Below, piece after piece: positions 22,764-36,731 of a DNA stretch of 64,000 nt; within the stretch, counting starts at the first letter, position 1; each line of letters opens with the position of its first letter. The stretch comes from Datnioides undecimradiatus (taxonomy: Eukaryota; Chordata; Actinopteri; Lobotiformes; Datnioididae), in NCBI GenBank assembly GCA_008933995.1, contig WARS01000044.1:2438866-2502865 (forward strand), given 5' to 3'. A program made the translations under genes and the position numbers. A model generated the notes under the pieces. The model searched no databases. It was not told where the DNA came from and saw only the letters and a program-made list of their open reading frames with translations.

Positions 22764-25264
22764 AGGTACGTGGATAAAGATGTAAGTGAGACAGAAAAAG
22801 TGACAAAATGACAGAAACAAGAGAGAATACAAGTGCAGGTCTACCTGCCCTGAGGGAGCATCTCAACACATTGATTGTGTAGTTTTTTTTAGTTTATAAA
22901 ATGCCCATCACAATTTCTCTGATTTCAAGTTATTTAAATGTCTTGTTTTGTCCAACAAACTGTCCAAAACCCAAAATCATATAAAAAGGAGACAAAAGAA
23001 AAAGCTGGAATTAGAAAATAATTGCAATTTTTGAATTGAGCAGTTATCAAAACAGTTGCAGTCAATCAACCAATCAGTTTGTCTATAGAATGTCCACAAA
23101 TACTAAAAACCCATCAAACACTCTCCAGATATGTTTCCAGATGTCAGGGTTGGGGAAAGTAGCTGGGTTATTTTCCTTTCTTGGGTGGGAAAGAGAAGGG
23201 GAGTGTTGCCAGACAGGAGGTCAGGGTCGTGCTACAGGATGGGAGGATTCTGCGACGATTTCGTTTCCGGCAGACTGTGGAGATTACTGTAAATACAAAT
23301 ATCTAAAATCCATACCTGAGTTAATTTTTGCTCAGATATTGAATTGATTGTTTTTTCTTGTAATTTTTCTAATTTCCCCGATAGACATGGCTCTTTAAGG
23401 AGCCAGGAGATTTGTCTGATCAACTCATGTGTTTCAACTCTAGACTGAGATGCCCCCAAAAGAGGCAGAGGCCTGTTGGACTCACATTGAAATAACAGAA
23501 ACAGTCTGATAATCACAGTCACTCACACAGAAACACACAGAGAAGAAAAGGAAGTGATTTGAGATGAATTTTGCAATTTATGGGTGAGGCGAGAGCGGGA
23601 AGGATCTGCGCTTTCATCCAGCAGCACTGCAATCAACTATCACTGTTCATTGCTCTGCTCATAGCTTCAGCATCTACCCAGCCAATCAGGGTTAATCACA
23701 GCCTACCAAAGTGGTTAACACAAAGCCCTGATGAAGCTTTGCTGCTCCTGCCACAAGGTTCAATCACCGACCACAGACGACAGGTTAGTTAGGAGGGGGA
23801 GGGGGTGTGTTCTTAATGCAGGGACATCTGCTGATCACGGGCACCCATCACCATAACAACACAGCCATGAAGTCAGAGACGGGTTAGAAAGAGGGGTTCT
23901 ATGAGGCGGAGGCAGTGAACTACAGCTTGATGGAGGGATTGTGCGGGTGGAAATTGTGAGATTTGTAGTGATGGAAGGAGATACAGACAGAGGGATGATT
24001 TTAAAGAGGAGAACAGACAGATTGAGGTAAAGAGTTGGATATCAGGAACTTCCGGTCAAGGTCGGGTCCTTACCTCCTCTGCTAGCTCCGTTGTAGATGG
24101 AACTAATGCTGGAAGGAGCTAGAGGACAGAAGCGGCAGGAAGAGGAGGATGACAGGAGGAGGCACCGAGGAGGACCAGGTGGAGAAAGAGCAGGAGGAAA
24201 ACAAGTTGAGCTGAGATTCAAAAGTATGTAAATGATTGAGTGCCGTTGGGTCTAAGGCAATATCTTGTTATAAAACTGGTGAAATGAAGACCTCTATTTG
24301 TTCAGTTGTCATGAATTAAATCAAACACATTTCCAAAGAACGATTGTTAAGGCTTCCCTGAACCAAACAGTACTCACCAACAGACAGGCGGGTAGGGGAA
24401 GAGTCTCTGGAGCAGCCCTGGCTGCGGGGGATGCGGCTGCGTCTGTGTCCGTCCCCACTTGCCCCAGCCAGCACCCTGTGGGCCCCTGAGCTCATGGTGC
24501 TCAGGGCTGTACTTGTCAGCACGCGACCTGGGGAGCCACTGCGACTGCCAGCTTCAGAGACACGCAGATGGAGAGGACGACAAAATACAAAGAAAGGGAG
24601 AAAGTAATGTCAGCGCTTCACTCAGGAAACAAACAGCATTTAATACTAAAAGCTCTAAAGAGGTGTGACTTTCAGGATGTTTAACATACAGCTGACAAAG
24701 ACAGTTGCTACTAGCTTTTACTTAGTGGCACTAGTTTCCAACAGTATACATGTTAAAAATAGGCAAACTTAATACACACATTACAGTGTTTGATGGCATT
24801 GGAAAGAGGATTCTTGGGGTTAGGAGAGTTAAAAACCACACCAAGAGGAAAGCGCATCTTACAAAGTACAGTGGGTTTAGATGTGAAGGGTTGACACCAT
24901 TTGTCCAAAAAAAAAAAAAAAAAAAAAAAATCAAACACATGAAAAGTATCTAATAATACATTTTTGTCTCAAATTAATATAGAACATTTCAGAGCAGAGG
25001 TCTCAGTTTTTCCTCCCCCATGATTTCCTGTCTCCAAATGCAAAGCCTGCAGCGTGTCTTAATCCTGCAATGACGCATATCAACTATGAACCTGAGGACA
25101 AGCTGCTCTGCAGTGCTGGAGATAAAGTGTGTGAACAAACGTTTGGGGAACAAACTCCAGGACGCGAGACATAACCATGACTGATTTTCAACTTGACTGT
25201 AAATGCGCTCACAGACCAGACTCTTAGTCTCTCTCCTTGTCACTGCCACACACAAACTCAACTG

Positions 25265-25301
<37 letters not shown>

Positions 25302-28300
25302 ACAGTTTCAACACAGGAAAAGTCTGTTTCTATTTACTAGCACCATGTGAAACATAAACAGATCTAAAAGTGAGGAAAAGGGCTAATAAAAGGGATTGTT
25401 CAGGTATTTTGAAGGTGTATTGATCCCTACTTGTAACTTTATGGATATTCAGTAGCAAATCAGTTTCTCTCCCCTCTGTGTGACCTGTCAAGCTAACGTG
25501 GATTCTGTAAATGTCTGTGAGTAATACAAAAATACCCTTTTCATACATCTTTGATAAAACTATGTAAAGTTATTAAACTAAGCAAAACTTCTAAAAAGTT
25601 CAAATTTATTTGCTCAGAATTAAAAAATGGATAATTTGGAGAACTGACTTTCAGGAGAGAAAGATGTTTGTCCTTTTTACAGGCGAAGCAAGACCAGTCC
25701 TGAATCTTTAGGCTACATCCAGGCACACAGAACAGTGCAAAAACACAAGGCTCCCAAAGCAGTGTGCTCAGCATGATCAGAGAACAGCCACGTTAACACT
25801 CTGTGACTACACGTCCCAGCATGCATGAGCCAGAGTGGGAGGAGTCTTAAGTGACCTTCCTGGGTGCACGTGAAGGAGGGGGCAGTCATGGCAAAAGAGG
25901 AAACTTAGTAAAGCTAAGTAGAGCGGGTAAAAAGAAGTAGCGTTGTAATCTTACCACCGACAGGGGTAGCAGACTGAGATCCTGAGCCATTAAGCCCATT
26001 GGTTGGGAGGAGGGGGAAAGCAGAGGCGAAGGGGAAGGAACAGCAGATTAAACCAGATGAATTATGGGTGTTAGCGCAAAAACAAAAAAAGGCGCCATGG
26101 GAGTTAACACAGAGTACGATGGGAGCGCATCCTGGTGTTCCATATCAAGAATGAAGGCGAAGCAGAAGCACTTTGATTAAAGAAATCCATTTATTAAAGA
26201 GAAAACATCTACGGAAAATGCGCTGCTAAAACAAACACACACACACGTAACCAGCTGCTGATGATTGCCTGGGAAAAAGCAGTGCATGTTGGGACAGCTG
26301 GCATATGTATGAAGCGAAGCCTGTTCACAATGAGGAAAAGAAAATGCCTCCAAAGTAAATATGCTCAAAAATATCCATACACTCCGTCTCTCTCACACAC
26401 ATACACACACGAATGTAGAAATCTTTCTCAGCCTCTGTTCAGCTGCCATTTCCTCTGTTTCCGTTGGTCTGTCAGTCTGAGTTTTGGTCTTTTATCTCAA
26501 TGTCCAGATCTGATTGGTGCACCAGGCTGCGGTCCAATCACGGTCTACTTTTAAAACTGGTTTCCAAGCCAGCACTGAAGCCATCCTGCTAATTAGCGTG
26601 AGCATTTTTGGGGCGCAAGTGCAAACAAATCTGCTTTGTGTGTTGCGAAAGTCACCAGCTCAGCGACTTGAGTTCCTCCATGTCTGTTCAAGTATTTTTA
26701 AAACAACCTAAATGACAGCCAGAGCCGGGCTCCACCACACCATCCTCAGTGATGAGACACAGCATGCATAGAGAAACACACACATTTAAACACACAGACG
26801 CACACTCGCTCTTCAGTACATAAAACACCTCGATCAGAATGAGAGCAGTAGCAGGTGGGCCACCATTCCCACTGTGGTACACAGATAAGACACACACGCG
26901 CACACACACGCACTTTTGACACACAAAATACCTGGTGTGCAATCGGATTCGTCGGAACCTGAAGGCACAAAAACATTTACATGGAGCTTATTGTCACCGT
27001 GAAGGCAACAAGTCATCAAACTCCACAACAAGAGTCTGAGAATCTACAAAACACTCTCTTCCAGACGTTCTTACTCGGTCACACACACCACTTCTGTTGC
27101 TGTGTCTGTGTTTATGTCAGTTGACTTGTCATCAGGAGTGTCGCAGTCACAGCTGGGTTTAAAATCATGCTGTTCAGTTCAGCGTGGGTACGTACGTTGG
27201 GACTGGGAGACCATCTTGGTGCGGCTGCGTCCTCGCGAGTCCACCTGGCTGGACATGCTGCTGGCTGTGGACAAAGGCTGCTTGGTACGCACGCGGCCTG
27301 TGTGTGTGCGGAGGGACAAATACAGTAAAAACATAGAAACAAATAAAAAACCAAAACAAAACACAGTGCTGCACCTCCTCTGCTAACACATCTACTTGCA
27401 TGAAGCCGAGAACCTAAGAAGCACTACAGCTGATGAAAAGCTATGAATGCTGGAAGCTGCTGAACAGACGGCAGAGCCTAAACTCAAGACACAGATTAAT
27501 AGAGCAAGGATGTTTCAGTGGACAAGGATCAAGTCTCATCAAGTTAGTGCTTAAAATCTGAAACTGATCATCAAACAACTAGTTATTCATCTCGAGGTGT
27601 TGATTGATTTGATCAAAAGTTGATCCACTCACAATTGCAATTTTATGGTTATTAAGCCATTCTTCTACTAAACACTATAGAAATAACCCTGCACAATTAA
27701 TGTTGGATCAGTGGTGGCAGATTTCTATAGTTTTTTCCTGTTTAGTTTTCACTGTGTTTTAAATTGAAGGTAGAACAAAGAAGTATTCTAATAAATTGAT
27801 TGCTGGTGGTTTCTCTGTGGATGACCACAAATTTAAACTTGTGGCATCAATTTTGTGAACTTTCCCCAACTAGAACATCCCTAAAACATGCCCGCACACA
27901 CATCTACCTAACCACAATCTTACCATTGTCTGACCTGGTCCCTACAGACAGACAGAGAAGGAGCAAGTTGTAAACAACACATTTCACCTATTTTGTGCAG
28001 CACAACAACAACACATCCTAGGCATCCTACTAAACCCTCACTAGCTGAGTGACACAGTTTAATGCATGTGCTGATGGTTAGACCGTTTCCATATTAGATA
28101 CAAAACCATAGTGAAGCAGGAGATGCTCTTAGATGTGTTATTAATTTGATTTATGATGTGCTGAGTGGGATGGTGATAAAAATGAGGGTTGGATGTAAGA
28201 GAGACAGCAGGGGGCGCTGTAGCCACACACTGCAACTGAAGTAGTTGACATGAAGTGGTGGACTGGAATGAAGTGAGGGAAAAGAAGAAAGGAAAAACAA

Positions 28301-31300
28301 AGAAAAGCTCGAGTAGGTTGTGGCTGGTGAAGCAGAGTGAGATGATCTTACCATCCGTTTTATCAGAGGCATCATCTTTAGTAGCGGAGAGAGAGAGGGG
28401 AAGAAAGAAGAAGGGGGAAACGAAGGGAAAGGATTGACACAGATGATTATTAAAAGATACACAAAGACACAAAAGGAACCCAAGAAGGAGAAAAGTAAAG
28501 TTGAACAGAAAATGTCAGTAATGGGGAAACAGAAAATAATGAAAAGGAATAAAGAATGTAAGAAAGAAAAGGGAGGAGAGACAAGAGAGGAGAGGAGCAC
28601 AGTGTGTATTAGTTACAGAGCATCTGTTCAGAGAACCATGCAGATCAACATACACACAGAGAGGGAGACAAAACAACCCAGAGGATGATATTCATCTACT
28701 GAACATGCACACAGAGAATATCCAAACTGAAACATACACGGGGTACATTAACAGGCAGAGAGCAGGCGGCAGGAGAAGAGAGTTCAGCAGTAGAGAGGAG
28801 AGAGGCCAGTCCAAGCACTGAAGTGTGTGTGTGTAGGTCCATCCATTTACACTGCTCCGTCCATGATGAGTTTTCATGGAGTTTGACTTTTACTTCCTTC
28901 TTCCACCTGACAGAGAGTTTAGAGGCACTATTTCTGAGCTGACTAGTCAGACGGAGTCTCCGTGTCTGTCTGACATCCTGCTGATCGCATGCTGACCGAC
29001 GTCTTCACTGACTGAATAGTCATCTAACTTGACTGACAGGGGCTCTTACCCAGTGAGGAGTAGGAGCCAGGGGGCAGATGCCCTGACGCCCTGGTCTGTC
29101 CAACGTGCCGGTGCTTAGCAACTGCTGCCGCGTTTACATCCACGTCGCTACGGGAACGCTGCAGGGAAGCCGACGACACCCCACCCTTTGAACCCGCAGG
29201 GACTGATAGGACAGGAGGAGGAGGTGGAGGAGGAGGGATGGGAGGTGATGAGGGGATATATATACATCACAAACACATGCAGGCACCACACTACACAAAC
29301 ACAATACTGATACCATAGAAAAACACACAAACAGCCAGACACATATACGCATATGTGTGTGGTAACATAAAAACAAAACAGGAAGAGGCTGTAAGGGGCT
29401 CGACACAAGCAGATGTAAATGAGAATGATGGGAAATGGCTCTGGAGGAGCTGATGTTTGTCAAAGTGTGTATGTGTGTGTGCTTTCACAGGAGCGAGTGA
29501 GCATGACATTATGTGTCTGAGAGTGCACACTTGTGTTTGTGTGTGTGTGTGTATACGTGCATGTGTGTGCCTGACTCACCTCGCCCTGGAGCTGCTGACC
29601 ATTTAGAAGTCAGAGGTCGACTGACAGAAGAGAGGGAAAACTAGGTCAGTCAACAACAAAAAACAACACAGAGTATCGCAGAGATCAGAGTAACGCAGTG
29701 CTGGGTGACGAACACTGAAGAAATATATATTTTATTTTATTTTATTTTTTTTTCTCAGTGACAAAATATAACCACTGAAACAGAGCAAGTGAATGCCACC
29801 GCTATTGACACAGTTATTGTGCAGAGTTCAGCCCAAAAAGCTCAGCCCATCTACTTAAAACGTAAACAAATACATACTAAAGGGTAAAAGAGATTCAGAG
29901 AATATGTGTTAATCAAACAAATGATCTCCTTTTTCCTTCATATAACAAAAATACCAAGATAAAGCAGTGCAGCAGCATGTCTTTCTCCTCTGCTCTAATT
30001 TCAGCTTGCTTTGGTATTAATTTCACTTGCGAATTTCAATGCAAAGGATGTAAAACAATGACAAATCCACAATGCTGGGGTTAGGTTGAAGATACGATGC
30101 CCTGAATAACCTTCTGGGAATTTCTTTGCTCAGCCTCTATAAAGCTTTAACCACAGTGGATGAAGTTACTGGGCATTTTGTATTTCGAGTGGGCGGCCCA
30201 GTTCTTCCTTTTACTTGTGCAAACAGTGATAACAGCTGATGAAACGAGAGACTGGAGGAGAAAGAAGGAAAGTAAACTGGGGTGGTTTGATCCTAGTACA
30301 GCACACAGTGGGGTGGAAGTCCACAGATGGGGTCTTACAAAAGTATTTCCCAAAATCCTGCCAAACTGACTTCCATCTTCATCTCAAGACTCAAAAGTAG
30401 TGTTACTGTGACCCTAGAGGTCTAAAGAGAGCAATGGAGGAGCAGTGCAGAGCGTTGATTACTTGAGGCTCTCCTGAGAGGAGGACGAGGAGCGGTCACT
30501 CTGGGGAAGAGAGGCCACGCTGCCAGAGCTCTTCAGGCAGGACTGAAGGGTTCTCTGGTACGACGACTCCAAGGAGTTGTAGAGAGCGTCGGCCTCCGCT
30601 GGAAAGTGGTTCCTCAGGCCCCAATAAGCCCTGACAGAGACAGCAGGGAAGAGGAGAACACAGACATCCACAGAGGTGGATGGAGAGAGAAACAGGAAGA
30701 ATTAAGGGATTCATACAGGAAAAGGAAGGCGATGAGATATCCAACACTATTTGGTCTTTCATGTTATTCAATTTTCAGAAACGCCTATGTGTGTTTGTGT
30801 GAGATTGTGTATTTGTGTATCTTACTTGCGGGCCTCCACTCTAGCCTCTGAGTCTGCATCTCGAATTCCCTTTTTGATGCTTTCAACCAGAACTGCCGTG
30901 TGCCTACAAGGGAGAGATACAAGAAGTACAAAAGGTGCATCGAGTGTGAAACTCTGGAAGTAGAAGAGCAGGTTTAAAACTGTGTTTATTCCTTTGTAAA
31001 CCACATTAGTATGAGTCCAGCACAGCTCTACTTAGTCCCCTCACCTCTCTAGAGAGTGGGTTTGCCATTCCTGTAGTAGAAGGTCCAAGAAATCATAACA
31101 GCGCCTGCAGACGAGACATTTTAATTCACTCTCAAAAGAAACATCAGTTCAATACTTATTATAAGTGTCATGTGATCTGACTGTAGCGTTGGTGTTAGTG
31201 ATTTTGTGAATCTCACCTTCTAACAGCCACAGACTTGGATGTACAGTTGCTGGTTATCAGGGGGATGAGCCTGGGGACGTGGGTGTGCTGCAGGGAGGAG

Positions 31301-32434
31301 AGGAAGGGAAAAATGGAAAGATGCAGAAGGAAAAAAGTAAAAAGGAAAAAATGTAAACAATTACACTACAAAGAATCTGAATGAGACTGCTGAAATCATT
31401 TTTTGTATCATGTATTTGAAAAAACAACAACAACAACACAAAAAAACCCAACTCACCCGTATGATGATGCGGATAGCTGACACACCAGAAGTGGCCATGA
31501 CTTTGGCACAGTTGGGGATGAGGTTGAACAGGACAGGAACGATGGCCTCTGCTCCGTGATCAAATTTATTCCCCAGCACGGTCGAGAGGTGGCTACAAGA
31601 ACGCACAGACAAATCTTATGAACCCAGAGATCAATCAAAGCTGCAAGAAAGAGTCTTTTTAACAGTACCTTTAAAATCTTTAACCAACACTTTATAACAC
31701 GTTATTTGGTATATAAAATGTGAAAAAGAATTGCGCCAGCAGCTCACGCCACAGTGATGCAGGCCTCTCGGACAACTTGTGAGCGCAGGTCTTTAGCTGA
31801 CAGTTTGAAAGCTCCATCTAGGAGCCGTAGGTGCTGGTAGAAACAGTCGTAGGTGGATGCGCCTGCCACCAGCAGTGAACGGATCTTCTTCAGCTGTTAA
31901 AAAAAATAAAGAAATACAATTACAGATACATGATCAAACAATTAGTTGCAAAAAATATTTTATTTCAAGTAAAAAACAGGAAATGGTTTGAAGGTGAGTT
32001 CACTGACAGCGTTTGCTCTCTGGTCCCAGTCGTGTTTGTCATCAGAGCAGATCTCACGGATCTTATTCAGGTTGTCCTCAAGATCCCTCGATGAGTAGAT
32101 CTATATAGAAAAGAGAGGGAGAAGACAGAAATATCAGTCTCAGACAGTCTGGCCATGATAGCCTGTGCAGTTTGGTTACTGAACGTGTATGATCGCCTCC
32201 ATGTATGTTCCTGTGAGGTATACCTGGACTGTGGGGACATCTGTAAAGGCTTTGATGAAATCCTCTTCATCAATTGCCCCGGCACTTTCCTTGGACACTA
32301 GAAAACAGAGCAGAGTCAATTAATGTGTGTGTGTGTGTGCGCGTGCGTGTACACACAGCTTTGACACAGGACTTCTACACTGGTTGCTTTTGTAATTCTG
32401 GTTTAATTGACAAAAACACAAGCACGCTTCCAAT

Positions 32435-32475
<41 letters not shown>

Positions 32476-33640
32476 AAGTCAGTGGGAGCAGCCTGTGTTT
32501 CTAATGGACTTCCTGGCAATAATGGGCATGTCAATCATATTTATCTGGGGGCTGGAAGCTCTGTGAACCACACCTCCTACAAGTCCTTAGTGGAGAAGCA
32601 GAGAGAGGTGGGAAAGACAGGAAGACAAAGAATGAAAGGGAAACGCGAGCATGAGGAGTTGAGAGCAATCTAAGAGGGTGAGAATATTAATAAAGTGGCA
32701 CAGTTTAGAGAGAACAAGAGGCTGAGGGGGAGGTATAAACATGGAGGAGACAGAGTTGTGTAGTGGAGGTGGAATTGTATCCTTTCCTCCTTTTTCCCTG
32801 GGGCTGCTTTTCATATCAGGATGTGCCACAAAGACATGCCATATTAAAAGTCTACACGAGCCTTGGAGAGCTGGGGAACTTCGATGTAGCCAGCTGGGCT
32901 TCTGCAGGCACTATCCTCTGTTATTCTCACGAGATACAAGCATTAAATCGTAACAAGCATTCAAACTGAAAAAACATATTCAACTTAAAACTGTATTTTG
33001 TTCCCCAATAATGAAGAAATATGACAATTTACCAGAAATGTAAAAAATATTGCTGACTGCTGATGTGAAGCAAACATCTTGTTTGAGACAAGTCTTGCCC
33101 TGGTACTTGATCCTTCCTGATACGGCTTTGGACTTTTATCAAGCTCTGGACTTTTTTTTCTGGTGGTTATTGGAAAAACTGAAATATCCATCTCCTGTCT
33201 CAGTCTTGCTGTTAGGCGTTGCCAGAGTGTGTGGGCGTACTGTCATCTAAATGCAAATGAAGACAATGGGGCCTCCCATCATCGCCATCATGGAAACCAG
33301 CTTGACAAAAAGCCAGACAAACTAATTCGCAAAGAGACAAAATGAAATATAAAATGACAGGGCGCTGCAACCAATTAGAAAAAAACCCCAGTGAGTGTAA
33401 CTAAGCTGTGGCAACGGTCAAGGTTTCTGTAGCGCTGAGTGTGAAAATTACCCAGCGTGCTCCACAATCAATAAAACTGTAATGATCCAAGTGACAAGAG
33501 ATCACAGTCTTGTGTTTCCAACCAACAGAGCAACAAACCAGGCAGACCAGGAAGGACAGACGGCTCGCTTGTAAAGCACTTACACCTACGCGTGTATGTG
33601 TGCATGTATACGTGACACTGCTGACACAGTTTATTCCAGT

Positions 33641-33697
<57 letters not shown>

Positions 33698-36217
33698 GAG
33701 GGATCAATACACACAAAGACAAAGCAAACATAAGACTCCAGCAGCCGGAACAATACTTGACAGAGAGGAGGCTCTCTCAGCAGGAAGGATGATGATCTGT
33801 GGTAAACCTGCATCAGCCTCTGAAACAGTTTTTGAGGCTGGTGATAAGAACATGAGAGTGTATCCGATTTCTGAGGAGACACAGAGAGTGTGTGCGTCAC
33901 TGTGCAGCTGTGATGTCTTCTTAGGCTACAGCCACACTGATATGTTTTTGATATAACGCGACTTTTGAAATCGCTAGCAGAGCATTGTTGTTGGGCAGAA
34001 ATACTTTTGGAGACAATCAAGTTCGCTTCCTCGTCTGGTCTCACTGGCCATGTGTTCTTCCCCAAATCACCACATGTCACACAACCCTTTCCCAGAAGGA
34101 GGACATCAGCCCGTATAGATCTATGAAAATCACCTACCCGTGGTTTATTCAACATTGATCATGAATTGCAGGTGTTGTTGACCTTGTTGTGTATGCCACG
34201 CAGCATTTTATCACCACCATGCACATGCCCACTGTACATATACAGTCATGTGTTCTGCAATTTCAGCTGTTGTAGCATGGATACAGATTATTTTTGGAAA
34301 AGTGCTAAAATGCTAAACGGGACAGAGATAGTGTGGGTGTATCTTAACTCAACAACGCTTATAGTCCATCCCTTATGTGTGACTGCCAGTGATGGACTAT
34401 TGGAGGAACTTTTATGCAGAAGGCTGCCACCAAATCTGGATGAGCTACACTGAGCTGTCTCTAAGGACATTAAAGGTTACGAGGACAGATGTGGTTTATT
34501 TTAAGAGTTAAAATATTTTATTTCAATTTTTAATGTTTAAATGAAAAGAAGAACCAGAAAAGCTCAGACTCTGGGGGTCATTTTAATTCACACACTTCAA
34601 GTATATGAACACAGTTTCAATCTAAAATTCAAAAATAGTAAGAGTGTCAGACACGAACTCCATATGGCACAAAGTCAGTACACAGCTCAACTCTGGTTCT
34701 GGTTAATATCATAATAGTAACCCGTGTTAATTACTGTTGTAGAGCTCCAGGATTTTCAATTCCAGCCTGGGAGATTGCTGCTACCAGTCATTCAAGTTAC
34801 TGTCTGTATAAAAGGAAACAGCCATCTTCTTACAAAAGAGGACTCTGCTCAATTCTTAAGTTTTGTGGCCTTGGACTCTTGTGGCCCTTTGTCAGGCAGC
34901 TTCTTCATACAAAAAGCTCTAAATAATCTAATGATGATATAAAGAACTGAACTGCACAAAGAAAAGTGGTTGGGTTGACCAGTTTGCAGATTGTAATGAT
35001 GCTGATCATTTTCATTTACCACTGACCTGGCGGAACTGTGTGTGTAAATGAAGATAAAGATAGATACCTAGCTTGCCACCAGTAGCGCTGGGCCTGCGTG
35101 CAGCGGAGGACTCTGCAGGCTTTTTGGGAACTTTTGGGACCTTGAAGGCAGCCTGGGCCGAGGAAGAACGATTCCCATCCACGCTGTCGTCATCCTCAAA
35201 ACTACGATCTGGAAGGAGAGACAGAAGAGTGTTACTATCCACGCTGTAGCCAAGTATGGTTGAAACAGAGTTTTTCCTCAGTTTGTTGAAGAGTCAAGTC
35301 ACTAGCAAATACTGCAAATCAGTTTCATCAAAAACAAACCAGTCTGGTCTATATACACAAGAATAATTGTGACTCTCTGAAACAATCACTGTGTTGAAAC
35401 TGGATTAAAAAAAGTATGTGTTGATTATTTGAACACTCATGTTCTTTGTCAACTTTGTCCCTTTCATGTTAAGCGGTAAATGCTCTAGGCCAGTTAAAGA
35501 CGAGGAGCGCTGCAAAGAAAAGTAAAGACAAGCAGCGTCTGGAGGAGGTTGTAGTCTACAAAGAGCTCGGTCAGGAATTGTTAAATCAATACTAATTACA
35601 AACACAACACTGGCTGGAAGAAAAAGGCAACCCCAAACACATATACTGTGTGTCCGATCACTTTGAAGAGCCCCCCCTCCCAAAAAAACACAGATAATCA
35701 GTGAAAGGTCTATCCGTGCAACCAGTGACTGACAGAACTCTCTAGAACCTAAACCTACAGTCTGCATGTTAGCAGACATTTGGCTCGTTAGACAGCTAGC
35801 ATCGAAACTTGTGATACACTCGCAACAATGGTGCAACATTTTGAACGTGCACCTCCCAGAGAAAAACACTTGTGGACGACAATATGTGGGGGACACATAC
35901 GCGCACAAACCCGCACGCACACGCTGATGAAACTGTTGGCATAGGAATGCAGTTGCGCTCCGGTCGCTCTGACAACCAGCCGTGAAGAAATGCGCCAAAG
36001 CCACCACCCTACACCTTGACTCATACATCAACTTACCTACACACATACACACACAGTTTACATGCAAAAATCTACTGACAGACATGCATGTGTGTTCATA
36101 CCAGCCAAATGTTCACAGTGACTGCGGTGCACATTGTGTCAGAAGGGTATATAATGCAGCAGACATACACATTCTTTACCATCAAGCAATAATGACTGCA
36201 CACACTAATCCACAGAC

Positions 36218-36273
<56 letters not shown>

Positions 36274-36677
36274 AGGTCCATCCCTGCACTCACAGTCACA
36301 GATCCGCTGGCAGATAAGACGCCTCATGCTTCTGGGAGGGCGTGGTATTGGGGTCCCCCCTCTTCTCCAAACCGTACCCCAAGACACATGCACGCACCTC
36401 ACACACACTTCATAGTGGGGCTAATGCTGCACACACACGCACACACACCTCACACAACCGTCCGAAAACCCCTCCACCCATACAAGTGCCGGCATTTTCT
36501 TTCACTCCCTCTCTCTCTCTCTCCTTATCCCGTCCCACCCTCTCTCTCTTCCAGCTTCTCTCCTCCTTCCCTCAGCAGCCTCACAGCCAATCAGACGAGA
36601 GGTGACATCATAGTGTTGCAGCCAGTGCGGAGGCAGGACCATGAATGCGTGTGTGTGTGTAAAGGGAGAGAAATGGA

Positions 36678-36731
<54 letters not shown>

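Larger units (their letters stand above)
32298..35067 (-). other. clasp2 intron 8; microsatellites only
   Basis: Holds a CA array (32440-32473) and an interrupted GA array (33641-33692). The rest shows no recognisable gene. Confidence 0.7.

Noticed and set aside
22413-22869. Leu/Ser-repeat open frames over the GA array
   Set aside because: They are translations of the GA microsatellite plus exon 26 in a wrong frame.
24907-24930. Poly-A tail of a SINE or processed pseudogene
   Set aside because: No element body or target-site duplication could be recognised next to the A-run.
35405-36085. 226-codon open frame on minus in clasp2 intron 7
   Set aside because: Longest frame in the window, but the composition is low-information and Cys-rich, it matches no family I know, and it lies in intron sequence.
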